Origin: Uranotaenia lowii
Taxonomy: Eukaryota > Arthropoda > Insecta > Diptera > Culicidae
Assembly: GCF_029784155.1 (NCBI RefSeq)
Contig: NC_073692.1
Coordinates: 323,637,906 to 323,701,905 of the forward strand
Length of the DNA: 64,000 nt
Direction: 5' to 3'
Made by a program: the position numbers and the translations under genes. Positions 43,140 through 55,264 of the stretch are shown piece by piece; within the stretch, counting starts at the first letter, position 1; each line of letters starts with the position of its first letter. Under the pieces are notes generated by a model. It did no database searches and was not told the origin of the DNA. It saw only the letters and a program-made list of their open reading frames with translations.

Positions 43140-44450
43140 CGATGCTGAATTAGCAGGAAGGACGCAACGAGACGCATCGAATACGCAAGATGGCCGCATA
43201 GACAGAGTAACCACGTGAGTGTCAGATTGGGTAATTTGGAAGAATGAAGAGATGAACTTTTACGTGAATACTTTAAGCAGCATCTTTATCAGTTGAAGGT
43301 TATCCCGAAACTCGCAAGTACCAGGATGAATACTAATCAATGTTTTTATAATAATTTAAAAAATCTGATTTTTTTTTAAACGGACTGTTTTATACAAATA
43401 AGATTTTTTTTGACAAATACATTCTCTAAAGAAAGAAAAACCAATGTTTTCCGAACTAAATTCTGGTCGTTTACGAGTCGTTCTGATAAGCGAGTCGATG
43501 ACTGCCTCGAAAAGTTATGTCGAATTCTTCCGTAAGCTAAGTCCATCGTAATACGTGATTTCCGCTGTCCCCTTTAACGTTCCTGTCGTTATTCCATCTA
43601 CAGCCTGGAATTGGCCCAACTGTGACCAAAAGAAGCTCTCTGCCCACACGGGTACACATTGAAACAATCCCAGTTGTTCACGCGGCTAGCGAGTCAAAAA
43701 AACGCAGTTCTTTTTTAGCTGATGTTTTTGTAATTGATCGCTTTAAAGCTATAATATAAATTTTTGTAAGGTTATGTTCAGCATTGAATAATAATAAAGA
43801 CTTACAATTCTAGTTTCTTTTATATTCCTTTGCCTGCTCGTGAATCTGCTACGGGTTATGAATGTTCGACACTCAACCTACATAATATATCATCGTTTTA
43901 CAATTTGTACAGTAAAATGATATTTTGCTTGCTGCTGATTATTGTTACCGATTTTACTGTCAATCTAACACGTGAAACTGCTGCACTATTGATCCGAATA
44001 CCAATCTATATAAAGTAGGTATTTTTATTAAATTTCAATGTTAGGTAATGATTGCAGTTCTGAACTTACTATTGTTGGTTTAATATAATATTTCACTTCT
44101 TTTATAAATCGAACTAAACTGATAGAAATTTCACGTTGCTGTACGAACGTAGCTCGCTTCCAAAAATCGCTAAGTCACCTCGGATTCACCCTGACATTTG
44201 ACATCCATGTCATTCTACGTCATCGCCAGCTCGATGATCGATGATCGACCTAACTATTTAGGGATGTCCACGTCCGTAACACCAGTAAGACCCGTTATTT
44301 GCGGGATCTGGTAAGCTCGACATCCTCGTCAATCCCAACTTGTGTATTATTCACTAGGTTCAAGAAAAACAACAAATTTCAATCCAAATTTATTGATCAT
44401 TCGAAGGAATAGGCAGAACATGCTATCTGTATTCTTCCTACGCTCCAGCA
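43140..44450 (+). pseudogene. Decayed R1-clade polymerase C-terminal fragment
   Basis: The segment at 43150-43330 matches 56730-56900 of the R1 remnant: AACGAGACGCATCGAATACG, CGCAAGATGGCCGCATAGAC, GGGTAATTTGGAAGAATGAA and AGAGATGAACTTTTACG. A second match, AATAGGCAGAACATGCTATC at 44408-44427, corresponds to 56939-56965. The reading frame is destroyed by many indels. The stretch between the two matches (43340-44390) shows no recognisable coding text. Confidence 0.7.
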
Positions 44451-44499
44451 GTTGATCGATAGATCTCGACTTATAAATCCGTTCTTGTGAGTCAATAGC

Positions 44500-44955
44500 G
44501 TTACGAACATCGTGGACTGACTACCTTCAACGAATTCCTCTCCAACCGTTTTCTGTGTCTTGGTCAGACGACCTTCTTATGAAAACCGATTCGACGAAGT
44601 TCCAGTGACTTCCGTCCAATGACCTTTAAGGGCTCCAATCTATCGACCTTCATATGGTTTCTTGGCTTGATGACCTTTCAAAGCATTCTTGGCATGAAAA
44701 TCTCCAATGGCTTACCGGTCCAACGAGCTTTCTGGCTTCCATACACGACTCCTTCCGTGGCCCTACAACTTTCTAGAAATTTTCGGTTCGAAAACTTTTC
44801 ATGGTTCCAGCTCGGCGACCTTCTTGTAGATACCATCTCAAAATCTTCCTAGGCATGCAAAAACTTTCTGGTAATTTCGGCTCGATGACATTCGACTGGA
44901 TGACCTAACGACTTCCGAAAGGCTCTAGTTCCACGACTTTATAGTGGCACGAGCT
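44500..44955 (+). repeat. Quasi-repetitive tract of GACCTT / GGCTCC words
   Basis: Variants of CGACCTTC or TGACCTTT followed by GGCTCC, GGCTTG, GGTTCC or GGCTCG recur about every 25-45 bp (for example 44621, 44648, 44668, 44804-44823, 44877-44890, 44900). The plus ORF 44619-44852 results from this repetition. Such tracts occur in 3' UTRs of some LINEs. Here it directly follows the R1-like fragment. Confidence 0.5.
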
Positions 44956-46139
44956 CCTAACTCGACAAATCTTGAGTCGCATAGGAGATTGTTTAGCCGA
45001 TAAACCATCTGTAAGCTGAAATTATTAGAACATGTAATCATCCCGTGAAAAAATTAGCAGGGAATTGATTATTCTAATAAACGTTGGAAATATTTTACTT
45101 TATAATGTTTAATTTGAATCACAAAAATTTCATCTTTTATTTTTGAAAATTTCGTTCTTTCAAGAACTTGATAGATTTAGCTTAGGTTTGATTTGAGAGT
45201 AGAATAAGATTTTTTAGAAATTAATGGCTTTAAGAAAAAAAAAATCTGTGTTCATTTCAAATAACCTAGATTTACTAGATTCTTTAAGAAAATTAAAAAA
45301 TTCAACCATCGATTAAAGTAAGTTTCAAATTTTATTGCTAAGGGATTCTTTAAACAAATACAAATCTCACACCTCCCCCTTTCCATTGAGATTCTAAAAA
45401 GAAAACGAAATGTTCTCAAATTTTTAAATTCTTAATGAATTTATTATTCAACTGTTATAATCTCGACTCAGAGCAAAAGCCAAAGCCTCGAAATCTTACT
45501 CCAGGACCACAGTTTTTCTACAGTTTTTCAAAAAAATTTCTCACTTGTTGATGAAAATTGAGTCCCGAATGTGGAATTTGAATATGATAAAACTTAGAAC
45601 GATTTTTTTAGAAACTTTAAATAATATTTAAGTTAGATATAAAAAACAGGGTTTTAAGTTATAATCTTTATGATTTGATTCCAAAAGTTTGATATTGGCG
45701 AATATGCTTATAAACATTGAAATTGGATGCCTTTTTTTAACGAACACGAACAAATACAGGATCTCAATGAAACTGAAAGTTTCTTCGAAGAAATTCCTTT
45801 TACTTAACTCGAAGCGTACATTTTTCGCGGATATAATGGCTAGCATCTTACAAATGCTAATACCGCCAACCCACAGAAAGTGTACTATGTATGATGTGAC
45901 CGAGATTCGATCTCATACCCGTTGGCTTAGAAGATTTGAAGGATTTCATCTACACCACGGGCTGTCTGGGATCGGATTTCGGATTCTTTATTCAGTTTTT
46001 TTGTTATTGAAATCCACTTTGGATCATCATTGGGAAAAGAAACCTGATTCGAAACTTGGTTTTACCTTCGAAACCTCAACTAGATGCATTTTCCATATTC
46101 AAAACTCGTTATTTTGGAATGTGAGAAAAAAAATTAAAA
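44956..46139. other. AT-rich intergenic DNA, nothing recognised
   Basis: The plus ORF at 45689-46228 (179 codons) is the longest here. It contains no recognisable domain and runs into the hairpin at 46140-46322, and its composition follows the AT-rich background. Not called as a gene. Confidence 0.4.
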
Positions 46140-46322
46140 TTGTTTCGCATTTTTCAATTCTGGATCACCATTATGAAACTTTCTTAAGTTTCAGTTCTGC
46201 AAAAGAATTAAAAGTTGAAATGTTGTAATTGTTGAACAAAATTTCAACTTTTAATTCTTTTGCTCAATTGGAACTAACGAAAGCTTCAAAATGGTGATCC
46301 AGAATTGAAAATTCCGAAACAA
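46140..46322. repeat. Long imperfect hairpin with about 80-bp arms
   Basis: The left arm holds CAATTCTGGATCACCAT and GCAAAAGAATTAAAAGTTGA. The right arm is its inverse, with TCAACTTTTAATTCTTTTGC and ATGGTGATCCAGAATTG. The loop is roughly 16 bp near 46225-46240. The arms differ by several substitutions. It may be a MITE or foldback without recognisable target duplication, or a hairpin RNA source. Confidence 0.75.
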
Positions 46323-48049
46323 TGTCGTCATTCGCCATTTTTGTTTAGATTTACAAATTGAATTTCAAATGATAAATGAAAGAAGAAAAAATCACATTAA
46401 AAGGAGAAAATTCAAAATTTAAATAAGTGATATCTGGTTGAGTTGGTCTGGAACTAACATAAAAAGTTTGTGGTAAGATTCGGAATCAATATTTTGAACT
46501 TAGGTTTGAAAGGCAGAATTCAGAACAGGAATTTAAATTAAAACATCAGATTCAGGTTCTTCAAGAATTCAAATTGCAGGAATCAATTTGAAGATTTCGT
46601 TCTTTGAAAAATATGGATTTTAAATTTTAAAAAACATTCCCAGCGTTCAAAATCTAAAAATAATTTTTTTATGAATTTTTATTGGTCAAAGAACTTATTG
46701 TATATCTTCAAGCGAAAGTTAGCCTGTAAATATAGAAAGAGAAGTAGGCGTGTGCCAAGAAAGTCGTGTTTTTTTTTTTCATCTGCCGGAAAATTTTGAA
46801 ATTTTAGTTGAAAATATCCAATATTTGCCGAAAAATCGTTTCCAATTGCCTCACATAAAGTTTCACTAGGATTTGCGGCTTCGGAAGATCGAAAAGGATG
46901 GCAAGCGGAATGATGATGAAGCATCTGCAAGAACTGTCCGTTTGACAAGAGGTTCAAGGGAAATTGCAAACCAAGGAGGTCTGAGTTTCAAATTTTCGAG
47001 GATGCAAAGCTAAGTTCTCAGTTCTTCTCTTATTAATTTCTTAGGCCATTCTTCCTAGTTAAATTATCAGATCTTGAAAAGGATTAAAAAATGTGTCTCT
47101 TATATTTTTTTTTAATTTCCTTTATAATGAAAGATTTGAACTTAAAATAAGTTGGGACTGCGTTGGACTCCCAATTTGAATGTATTATTTTTTAAATAAC
47201 GCAATTTTATCGCTTTTTGTAAAAATACAATCCACAAACAAGTGTACTATAGATTAAGGTTTTCAATCAACAACGAACTCGAAACATGCGCGATGTTATG
47301 AAGTGCCTTTTTAGTTGTTCAATTTTTTCACTTTCACTTTTCTTTATGTTCGAAGTTAAGATTTTCCGACCACCTGATTTTGTAAATTATTAGTTTATTG
47401 ACACTACGACTTTTTGACCTTCTAGTTTTCTGGCCTTTTGCCTTACTGAATCTCTAGCTTGTTTTATTTTCTTACTTTTTGACTTTCTGACTTGCATAGT
47501 TTTTTTTGCTGAAAATTTTTGCCCTTTCTAAAAATTGTTGAAGTTGTCCTCAAAAATTGTGAATCTTTTAAGTTCCGGTAGAGTTTGTCATTACAACGTT
47601 GAATAAAGTCAGATTTGTTGTGGATGGCCGAGGTGATTTTGTACCCAGGTTTCCGAAGAATCCAAAAAGGGTATACAGAGTTAAAATAATATACATTTAC
47701 ATATTTGGCAAGAATATTTCAGGTTGATGTGACCAAATTTATAATCCTTATTTTCTTTTTCAAAATATTCACTTATGAACATCATAAATTTAATGAAAAT
47801 TGAGTAAGTTTCAAAATTATCACATTCCTCAATAAAAATTCAAAATGGGTGATAATTTTAAACGTAAAATTTGTACATCACATGTAGGCTACATGATGTA
47901 GCAATTTTCAAATGAAATTTCATTTTCAGTATTTATTAGTTAAAAGCAAAAACTGAATCAGCTTATTTCAAATATTATGCATTTTTTGCTTTTAATTATG
48001 ACCGTGAGAATAAAATTTCAGTTTTTCAATGAAAGTTTGTACCTGTAGG
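46323..48049. other. AT-rich intergenic DNA, nothing recognised
   Basis: No gene, RNA or transposon end supported. The minus ORF at 46679-46969 has no recognised domain. Short words such as GACTTTTTGACCTTC at about 47405-47420 faintly recall the quasi-repeats at 44500-44955. Confidence 0.4.
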
Positions 48050-48290
48050 ACTTAGGAGCGCATTTATTAAAATGGTTCATCACTTACCAAGGTGATTTCC
48101 TTGCCACATTACCCTTACCCCTTTAACACTCAGCGTGATATTTGAGGAGGGATGGCGTACAGCTGGTCTCCGCGAAACAAATCATCACATGTACTGCACT
48201 TCCCTTCCTCTTATCGACTACACGGACTTGGCCGGCGTCTTTATTGGTTCATATTAAAGTCTGAAATTCTCAAAACTGTACAGTGAGATT
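48050..48290 (+). repeat. LINE 3' region related to 32440-34219
   Basis: GACTACACGGACTTGGCCGG, followed by CGTCTTTATTGGTTCATATTAAAG, parallels GACTACTAGGACGTGGCCGG and CGCCGTTATTGATGTATAAAG in the minus-strand insert at 32750. GC content and boundaries are consistent with a short retroposed 3' end. The tail itself is not clear. Confidence 0.5.
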
Positions 48291-48515
48291 GTGTTGCTTG
48301 TTCCCAGCAAACTTTCACTTGGTTCATTGTTCATTGTTGATTATTTTATAATATTTTTTTAATGGCATTTCGGCGAGATGAACTCTAGTAGAATGAAATT
48401 GAAAGATAGGAAATGATAGGTGGATAGTTAAAGCTAGGGCGCTTTTGGAGAAGAAACATTGAAAGGTGGTTTTGAAAATGTAAGTCTAGGGCATGTGGGA
48501 GAAAGCTCAAACTAA

Positions 48516-48643
48516 TCGGTTGAATCTTTGCTCGGCAACGGTTAATTCTTTATGGGAGGCGAAGCAATCGCAGCTCCCATACAGAATCAACTCGATGGAT
48601 TAGATGTGTACCTACACGCCTAATCGAGCAAAAATTCAACCGA
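48516..48643. repeat. Branched inverted-repeat element (three-way-junction fold)
   Basis: Outer arms TCGGTTGAATCTTTGCTCG (48516-48534) and CGAGCAAAAATTCAACCGA (48625-48643) pair at 18 of 19 positions. Enclosed are a second stem-loop at 48541-48591 (arms with TATGGGAG / CTCCCATA, then GCGA / TCGC and a 5-nt loop; 20 of 22 pairs) and a third at 48600-48623 (TTAG..GTGT / ACAC..CTAA). The nested helices fill almost the entire 128 bp. This could be a structured RNA, a miRNA-like precursor or a cruciform-forming transposon relic. No family is recognised. Confidence 0.7.
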
Positions 48644-51600
48644 CCAGCGACTTACTGAACAATCTCGAAGGCGCATACAGATCTAGCGATGTGTGCTGTT
48701 TTTCGGGTCTCGCTAGGTAGTTTTGCTACTCTTTTGTTTCACATATTGAACTACCCGACGCACCTTACTTTTTGCAAAGTACCGCGAAGAACAGTGTTGT
48801 AAACCCATTTCCCCCCCTTTTTTGCCAATGAATCTGAAAACATAGATTGGTGGACTGTAGTTGATAACATGCTCAAACTCAAGCGAAAGTTAGACTGTAA
48901 ATATATTTTATTGGTTTTCATATTGCAGATTAAAGACATACACCGTCTTAGCCGGTTGAGGCTTTACAGACTGAATAAATAATTCAAAACTGCTAAGTTA
49001 TTCAAAAATAATGTTTCTAACTAAAATTTTAAATATAATCGAGTTAACAAGAGTCAAAAAATTGTCTGATTTGAACCGCACACATAATCTCATACTTTTA
49101 TTTCTAAAAATACTGTGGTTGAAAGGAATAAGTTTATTAATTGCTTATTTAAGTGGATACAAAAAGTTCTTCTCTAAAATGAAACTTTTAAAACTCATTG
49201 GTAATTATTTAAATCTTTATGAAAATTTCATTTCTTAGACTTAATCCGAAAGTAAGGATTTTAAATAAATACCTAACTGTTGTTGAAATTTAACTCAAAG
49301 CTGAATAATTATGCAAGACAAACATATTGTTTAAACTCTTTAAGTATGACTTGTGCTAGCAAAACTGATATGAGAAAAAATTGTCACCAAACCCTCTCCC
49401 CCATGTGTCGGTTCTTCAAATAACCCAGATAGTATGTGATTGTATGGTACCTTGCAAAATTGCGGTCCAGTGATTAAAAAAGGTCACCTCACCAGCTACA
49501 AAGTTGACCTATCCAGATTTTACAGCAATTTTATAAAAACAGTTATCATTTCTGATAAAAAAGCTAAATACTAACAGGTTGTGTGCGTACAAGAATGTGT
49601 AAACAAACGGGTGGAGCTACTAGGGTGTAAACAATTATTAAATTATCCGATTTGGCTAATATTTTCAAAAAAGGTTACATACAAACTTAAAGTTCAAGGT
49701 TCAGAGGTAATTGTAAGCTATGGGTGGAAATACAAATTTACAGTGAAGCACCGTAATCCAACGAGAGGTCAATTCTTATTTTCTAAAAAAGCCTCCCGGT
49801 GAACTTTACATGTTTTTGAATTTGGATAGAATTGATTGAATTATAATTGTTTTTTTTTTGTCACAAGAAATCGTTGTTTTAGATAATTTCTAAGTAAAAA
49901 TTTTTAGAAAGTTTTCATTAAATTTTTGTCTGAAGGTTAGTCGTTTTGAATTCGTTGATAAAATGTTTATGAGGAATTTTCATATTTGTAGTTGATTCAA
50001 AACAAGGTTTTATAGCTCTTTTGTATGTAGGTTCTTATGGAAATAAAACTGTTACTTGGGATAACTCAACTCGAATTTTTCAGCACTCTATGTAATTATC
50101 CTTATCGCAATTATTAAGTAAGCCTCGTTGGAAAAACTAAAAAACAACAGAAAAAGCTTTCTTTTTTAATTTGCTGCTTAAATAACTAAATATTATCTTC
50201 TCCCTGCAATCAAGCCTTTAAAGTCATTCTTATTCTTAGCCATTATTTTCACATGCTGAAAGATGGAAGATTGAACCCTTCTACTATTCCACTATCTATT
50301 AGCTAATATTGGTTCAAGGGACAGTTGTTAATAAACATCATGTAGGCACCCGATAACAATGCGGTGTAACAATAAATAATTAAACGAACAAAAATGTCAT
50401 CCAGCCGGCCGATCCTTTCGACTCCGCTCTTGTTGGGTGCCATCTTTTCCATCCCCAGGATTCGATTTCAGGGACCCTTTTTTCCCGGGTTTAAGCCGGA
50501 GTAGCTGGAAATGATAAAATTTTCAGCATGCAACACGGTGTCACATAAATTACATTCGAACACGAGAATGGCAGACGAGAGAGGCATGCGAACAAAAAGA
50601 AACAGTCCCATCCCTTGGTTCCGGTGAGGGAGTTGAGGAAGTGTTAGCTCTGTTGTAATGAGGTGCATTCCAGGGGATTCTTTGCACTCATTGATATCAT
50701 AAAACTGATTGTGTTTATATTAATAGCGGATTAGTTTATCAATGACCCAGCATATGCTTCCCTTTGCACCAGTTAATTATGCAACACATTTATCATTGTT
50801 TATGATAAACCCAGTCTCTATTTCAATTCCAAATGGTTTTTGTGTACAAAGCGATTGCCTTCATTGAATGCATAGAAAAGCATCAAATATTTATGTGAAG
50901 CTGCATATCAGAAATTTCAAAAATCGCAGCCCTTCTGTTTATTTATGAGTTGGTTTCTATTTTTTGTTGACATTTCCACTCTTCGGTTTAAACCAGTTCA
51001 TACAATTGTTTTTGATCCACTTAACTCTTATTACTCAGGCCAATCCTTGCTCGTGAAAGAAAATGAACGACTAGAAGTAGAAGATCAAACGGGATGGCTC
51101 TCATTCTGAAGCAAAAACCACTCCAAGAGGCTGCTTGCAGTTTAAACAATCCAGAACAAATAGGAAAAAAGCCTCCATGTTCGCTTTTCCTCATTTGTCG
51201 TTTTTACGGCTCGTTGGCTCATGTTCTGCCAAATGGGAGAAATTCGTCTAGGCTGCTTTCTTTCCACAGGAATATGCCGCTAGCCAACCACTAAAGAGCT
51301 GAGCAAAAAAAAAATGGTTGTAGTCCTACTGAACAGTTTTGTCTGCCAGAAAACTAGGGAAGCTGAGAGACCGGGGCTGTGCAGGTTAAAAATTCTGATC
51401 CAGTTACTTGCTACCACCATCAGCCTTTTCCGCCTTAGAAAACGGGGAGAAAAAGTTCTAAACAGACCAGGCCCTACCAAATCTTTTGAAGCTCATTTCA
51501 GGCTGTGCGCCATTTTCAGTCCTAGTGAATTCATTCAGACATGCAATAAAAGCTTTTGAAGTTGCAGCAGCATGTTTTTTCCCTAAGTTCAAACCTGAAC

Positions 51601-51704
51601 GCACTAGGTAATTTTGCTTCTTGGAATCATGTAATCGGGCACTGATCTAATTCCATTTTTTTTCTGTATTGATGCTTTGAAATTTGTGAAAACTGACAAT
51701 CTTA
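48644..51704. other. Intergenic DNA; GC-richer patches at 50390-50670 and 51060-51560
   Basis: No gene is supported. The GC-richer patches contain short overlapping ORFs on both strands (minus 50468-50668, plus 51094-51294, plus 51314-51559) without domains. They look like single-copy non-coding or leader sequence, similar in character to 15260-16740 and 58750-59730. Confidence 0.35.
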
Positions 51705-52647
51705 TAAGGTACACCGGGGTAAGTGAGGACGCGGGGTAAGTGGGGACGGTGGCTATTAAAACAATATTGTGGACTATTTTTTCAAACTTTTAATGCAGAA
51801 TTTTAAATTTACTTGTAATCTATCCAATAACTGTAAAAGAGAAACGGTTCCGACTATTGCGGATGTTTACGGTGACTTTTTGTAAATTTTCTTTTTTTAA
51901 CTACGATATGGAGTTCATGTGCATCTTTTTCAATCGCAAATTTCTCGTAAACTAGCTGGCTCTTGACGAAAAACTCTACATTGAAACAATCCTTACATTC
52001 AAAACAACCAGTTAGGAAAAGAAACGAAGGTTAAAAATTGAGAAAAAATGGTTTATTTGCAAAAATTTGAAATTTTGTCTCCAAACCCTACCTGGGGTAA
52101 GTGGGGACGGCTTTATAAATACTTGATGTTTACACATTTTTTCCATTTTCTCTCCTTCATTCAATGCAATTTAGCTTTATTTAGCATTCAGATCATGAAA
52201 AGTTGGGAAAAGTACTTGTTTTTTTTCTAAAATAATTATATATTTTCGATAATATAGGACAATACACAATAATCATTGAAAGATGCCTTATTAATAGTAC
52301 CATGAACTTTTTCCAAAATTTTGGACGGTTCGAGTAATAAAGTAACGTATTCAACCAAAAAAAACACAAATTTGTTGAAAATTTCCTGAGAAATTAAAGG
52401 GAAAATCTACCGTCCCCACTTACCCCATAAAGCGGGGTAAGTGAAGACACCAGCAGTCCATAACAATTTACGTGATAACTTTTTTCGCTTTGCGTCTATC
52501 AAGCTCATCTCTTCAGCATTTGTGAACAACATGTTCTGCATCACATTGAACGCGATTTTATCAAAATTTACCCACTGCTGATTCTTTAATGATTTTTCAA
52601 AGTCGAACTATACGAAAACCCGTCCCCACTTACCCCGGTGTACCTTA
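51705..52647. mobile_element. TA-flanked MITE with GGGGTAAGTG ends, 939 bp
   Basis: The left end is AGGTACACCGGGGTAAGTG (51707) and the right end the inverse CACTTACCCCGGTGTACCT (to 52645), with TA on both sides (TATA also matches). The phrase GGGGTAAGTGGGGAC recurs at about 51735, 52093 and 52434 and inverted at 52411, so terminal sequence is repeated several times inside. It has no transposase. The ORF 52048-52230 reads through one internal repeat. TA duplication points to the Tc1/mariner superfamily. Confidence 0.85.
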
Positions 52648-53170
52648 TATCAAAATAGTACCACTATGTGTTTTGCTTGTTAGAATATGAATGATTGTAA
52701 ATAATCTAAATTTTCTTCTACAGTCTGTTTTGAATCGTTTAACGGATAAATCAAGCATAAGTTTACTTTTTCTGAACGCAGCAATTGGCGTTGACGACCA
52801 AAATATGAAAAAAGGGTGCAAAATAAAATAGTACCACTTGTGTTTTTCAACAAAAACAAGAATATTTCTAAAAATTTAATTAGTAAAAGTGAATAGTAAT
52901 GTTCCTACGAATTATTTGAATATATAATTGCATTTTAAGGAACTTTCTGAAATTTCAGAGGTTTTCAAAGGTTTTAAAAAGGGGTTTTAGGAGATGCTCC
53001 TCTAGCGTTAAGGACTTTGATATATGAGCTATAATACTTTATCAAACTGCTTAATTTCTTCATTAAAATTCATAAATATGATGCAAAATGATAAAACGTA
53101 GATTTGAGGCTGAATTTGAATCCAAAAGCAGGCTTCAAATTCAAAAATACTAATGTTTTTAAACAGTCGA
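52648..53170. other. AT-rich intergenic DNA, nothing recognised
   Basis: No ORF or repeat end is supported in this interval. Confidence 0.4.
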
Positions 53171-53697
53171 ACACTATTTCTACAGTTTTAAGTCATAGAT
53201 GACAGCACTCCCTTGCAATTAAACCGAATTGATACCCATTTTCGAATATCCGGAATTAATTCAGGTGTGCTGGATGATTTTGGTCAACAAATCAGCTGTG
53301 AACGTCTTGGAAATTCTAAGATCCCTAAATAAAAAAAATAGAATTGCATCAAGGTCACTTAAAATGAATTTCTTGGACCAATAATCAGAATAATGTTGTA
53401 TTTTCCGGTTGAGCTTGTTGGATCAGACGGCTATCAGTATTAATGGAATGATTTGCAATTGAATCGGAAGTTGAGATGAGCAGGAATTTCAGCGGTTGTA
53501 CATTCTTGAGCTGGTGATTTTCTACAAATCCGGAAAAGCTTTCTGTAGCGTGAACTCCAACAAAACTGTGTAGTAAAACTACCTCGAATGTAGGAATATG
53601 GGCCTTAATAAACCTGAAAAATCAATATTAAGACTTAATTTGGTTTTAACTGCAAGATAGTGCTGCCATCTAGGACTTGAAACTGGAAAAAGTGTAG
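53171..53697. mobile_element. Inverted-repeat element (about 527 bp) with GCAGCAC subterminal words
   Basis: The left end, CACTATTTCTACAGTTTTAA with GATGACAGCACTCCCTTGCA, is matched in reverse by ACTGCAAGATAGTGCTGCCA and TTGAAACTGGAAAAAGTGTAG ending near 53697. The arms are about 55 bp with several differences. Related words at 42752-42835 suggest a family. No target duplication could be fixed, so the class is unknown. Confidence 0.65.
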
Positions 53698-55155
53698 TTT
53701 ATTGAAAAAAAATCTAAGTTTTTGAATTCTTACCTGTTTTTTTTCTGGTTGAAAATAAACACAGAATGTTTGTTTCATCATTTCACTTCATTTTAAGAAA
53801 GAAAATAAGTAGTTTGGTAAAGAATTACAGCTCGAATATCAAATTCCTCAATATTTCGCCCAAAGACTGCAACACGATTGGACTTGAAACGAATAATGAA
53901 TTGCGGTTTAAATTTCATATTTAGACCGCAAATTGCCCTCAAAAACTCAATGCATTAAATATAGATACTCATTCTATGTTTTCTGGGCGAAATCTGGACA
54001 TTTTTCATGCGTTCAATGCTTTTATTTGCTGACCTAATCGATATCATGGGCTGTCTTAACATGCCACAATTTCTCGTTTTCAGTTTTGACTATTTGTCTT
54101 TCAGAAAAATGTTATTTTTTTTTGCAACGAACTTCGTAGGTAAAATAATAGCGCCAGCGCTAAATTTTACTTCGGAAGTCCGGACTTCCGACTTCCGAAA
54201 GACTTCCGTCAAGGAAAAGTGAAGTACTAGATTGTCGGAAGTCTGTGTTTTGTTGCCAGTGCACCAGCGACGTTTCTAAAAATTTAATTTAAGTTCACAA
54301 TTTTGTAGCAGATAATCATTGCAAGTTGTTTATTATTCATTTTTTCTTCTTTTTATAAATAACTCTTTATGGGCATAGCAAACTATTTGAAGGGATGAGA
54401 ATGAGATTTGCAGAAAGGCACTTGAATGGAATCCAGATTAACATCGAAGGAGAGGCAGGCCCAGAAGCTCTTGGCGGCGAAGCCTTGCCGTCGGAGTACG
54501 AACTGTCGACGAGAGTCTTAACTGGGACCAAGTGATGACGTTGGCTCCGGATCGGCTACAGATGAGGTCTTTTACCACAGCCCTATGCACCGGAGGATCG
54601 GCGTTGGTAAGTAAGTAAGAACGAAAACAATCTACACTTCAAGTTTCTCTGAATCGGATATTTTGCAAACTGATTTGGAAAGTTAACCTTTCTCGAGCGT
54701 TCAACTGATTCGCATAAAAATCAACTCATTCGGTTGGAAAATATTGTGACAATCCAGCTGTAGGAAGGACTACATTTCTCGTCACTTCCGGGATCTTCTA
54801 GTGTAGTGTATCTTTAGAGTTAACCTGAATAGAATCAGGTTCATTTCCCATATACTACGTATCCAGATACGTATAACTTCTGCTCCACGTATAACTTCTG
54901 CTCTCTAAACTCTACCTGGAGTCGCAGATTTTAGTTTCTGACTGGAACTATTTAACTCTATAGTGTGATGGTGAGAGTGCTAGTGCACGTGGATCCCGCG
55001 CGAACCTCTCTTCTAAGCGACTTGAGATACGACCACTCCTCACAATTAACACGTTCGTCGCCACGCTCATTTTGGTTGTTTTACTGTGTTTACGAACATG
55101 TTAATCGAGGTTGAAGTACCCATACTTTTCCTCTGCATGACTCAAGACCTGATTG
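53698..55155. other. Mixed DNA before the R1 remnant
   Basis: A small palindromic cluster of GGAAGTC/GACTTCC words lies at 54173-54245. GC-richer DNA at 54390-54625 is open in one plus frame for about 40 codons and ends in a (GTAA)n-like repeat. It may be upstream R1 sequence but cannot be assigned. No other feature is supported. Confidence 0.35.
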
Positions 55156-55264
55156 CTTCTTTTCCAACTCGAGATCTTGGTAAGCTACTGAAAAGAATAA
55201 TATTCAACAGACTTACCATCTACACAGTAGGCAAAAGTGGACTGTCCGACAGACAGTTTGGTTT

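Noticed and set aside
45689..46228. 179-codon plus ORF
   Set aside because: No domain; it extends into a hairpin repeat and follows AT-rich background composition.
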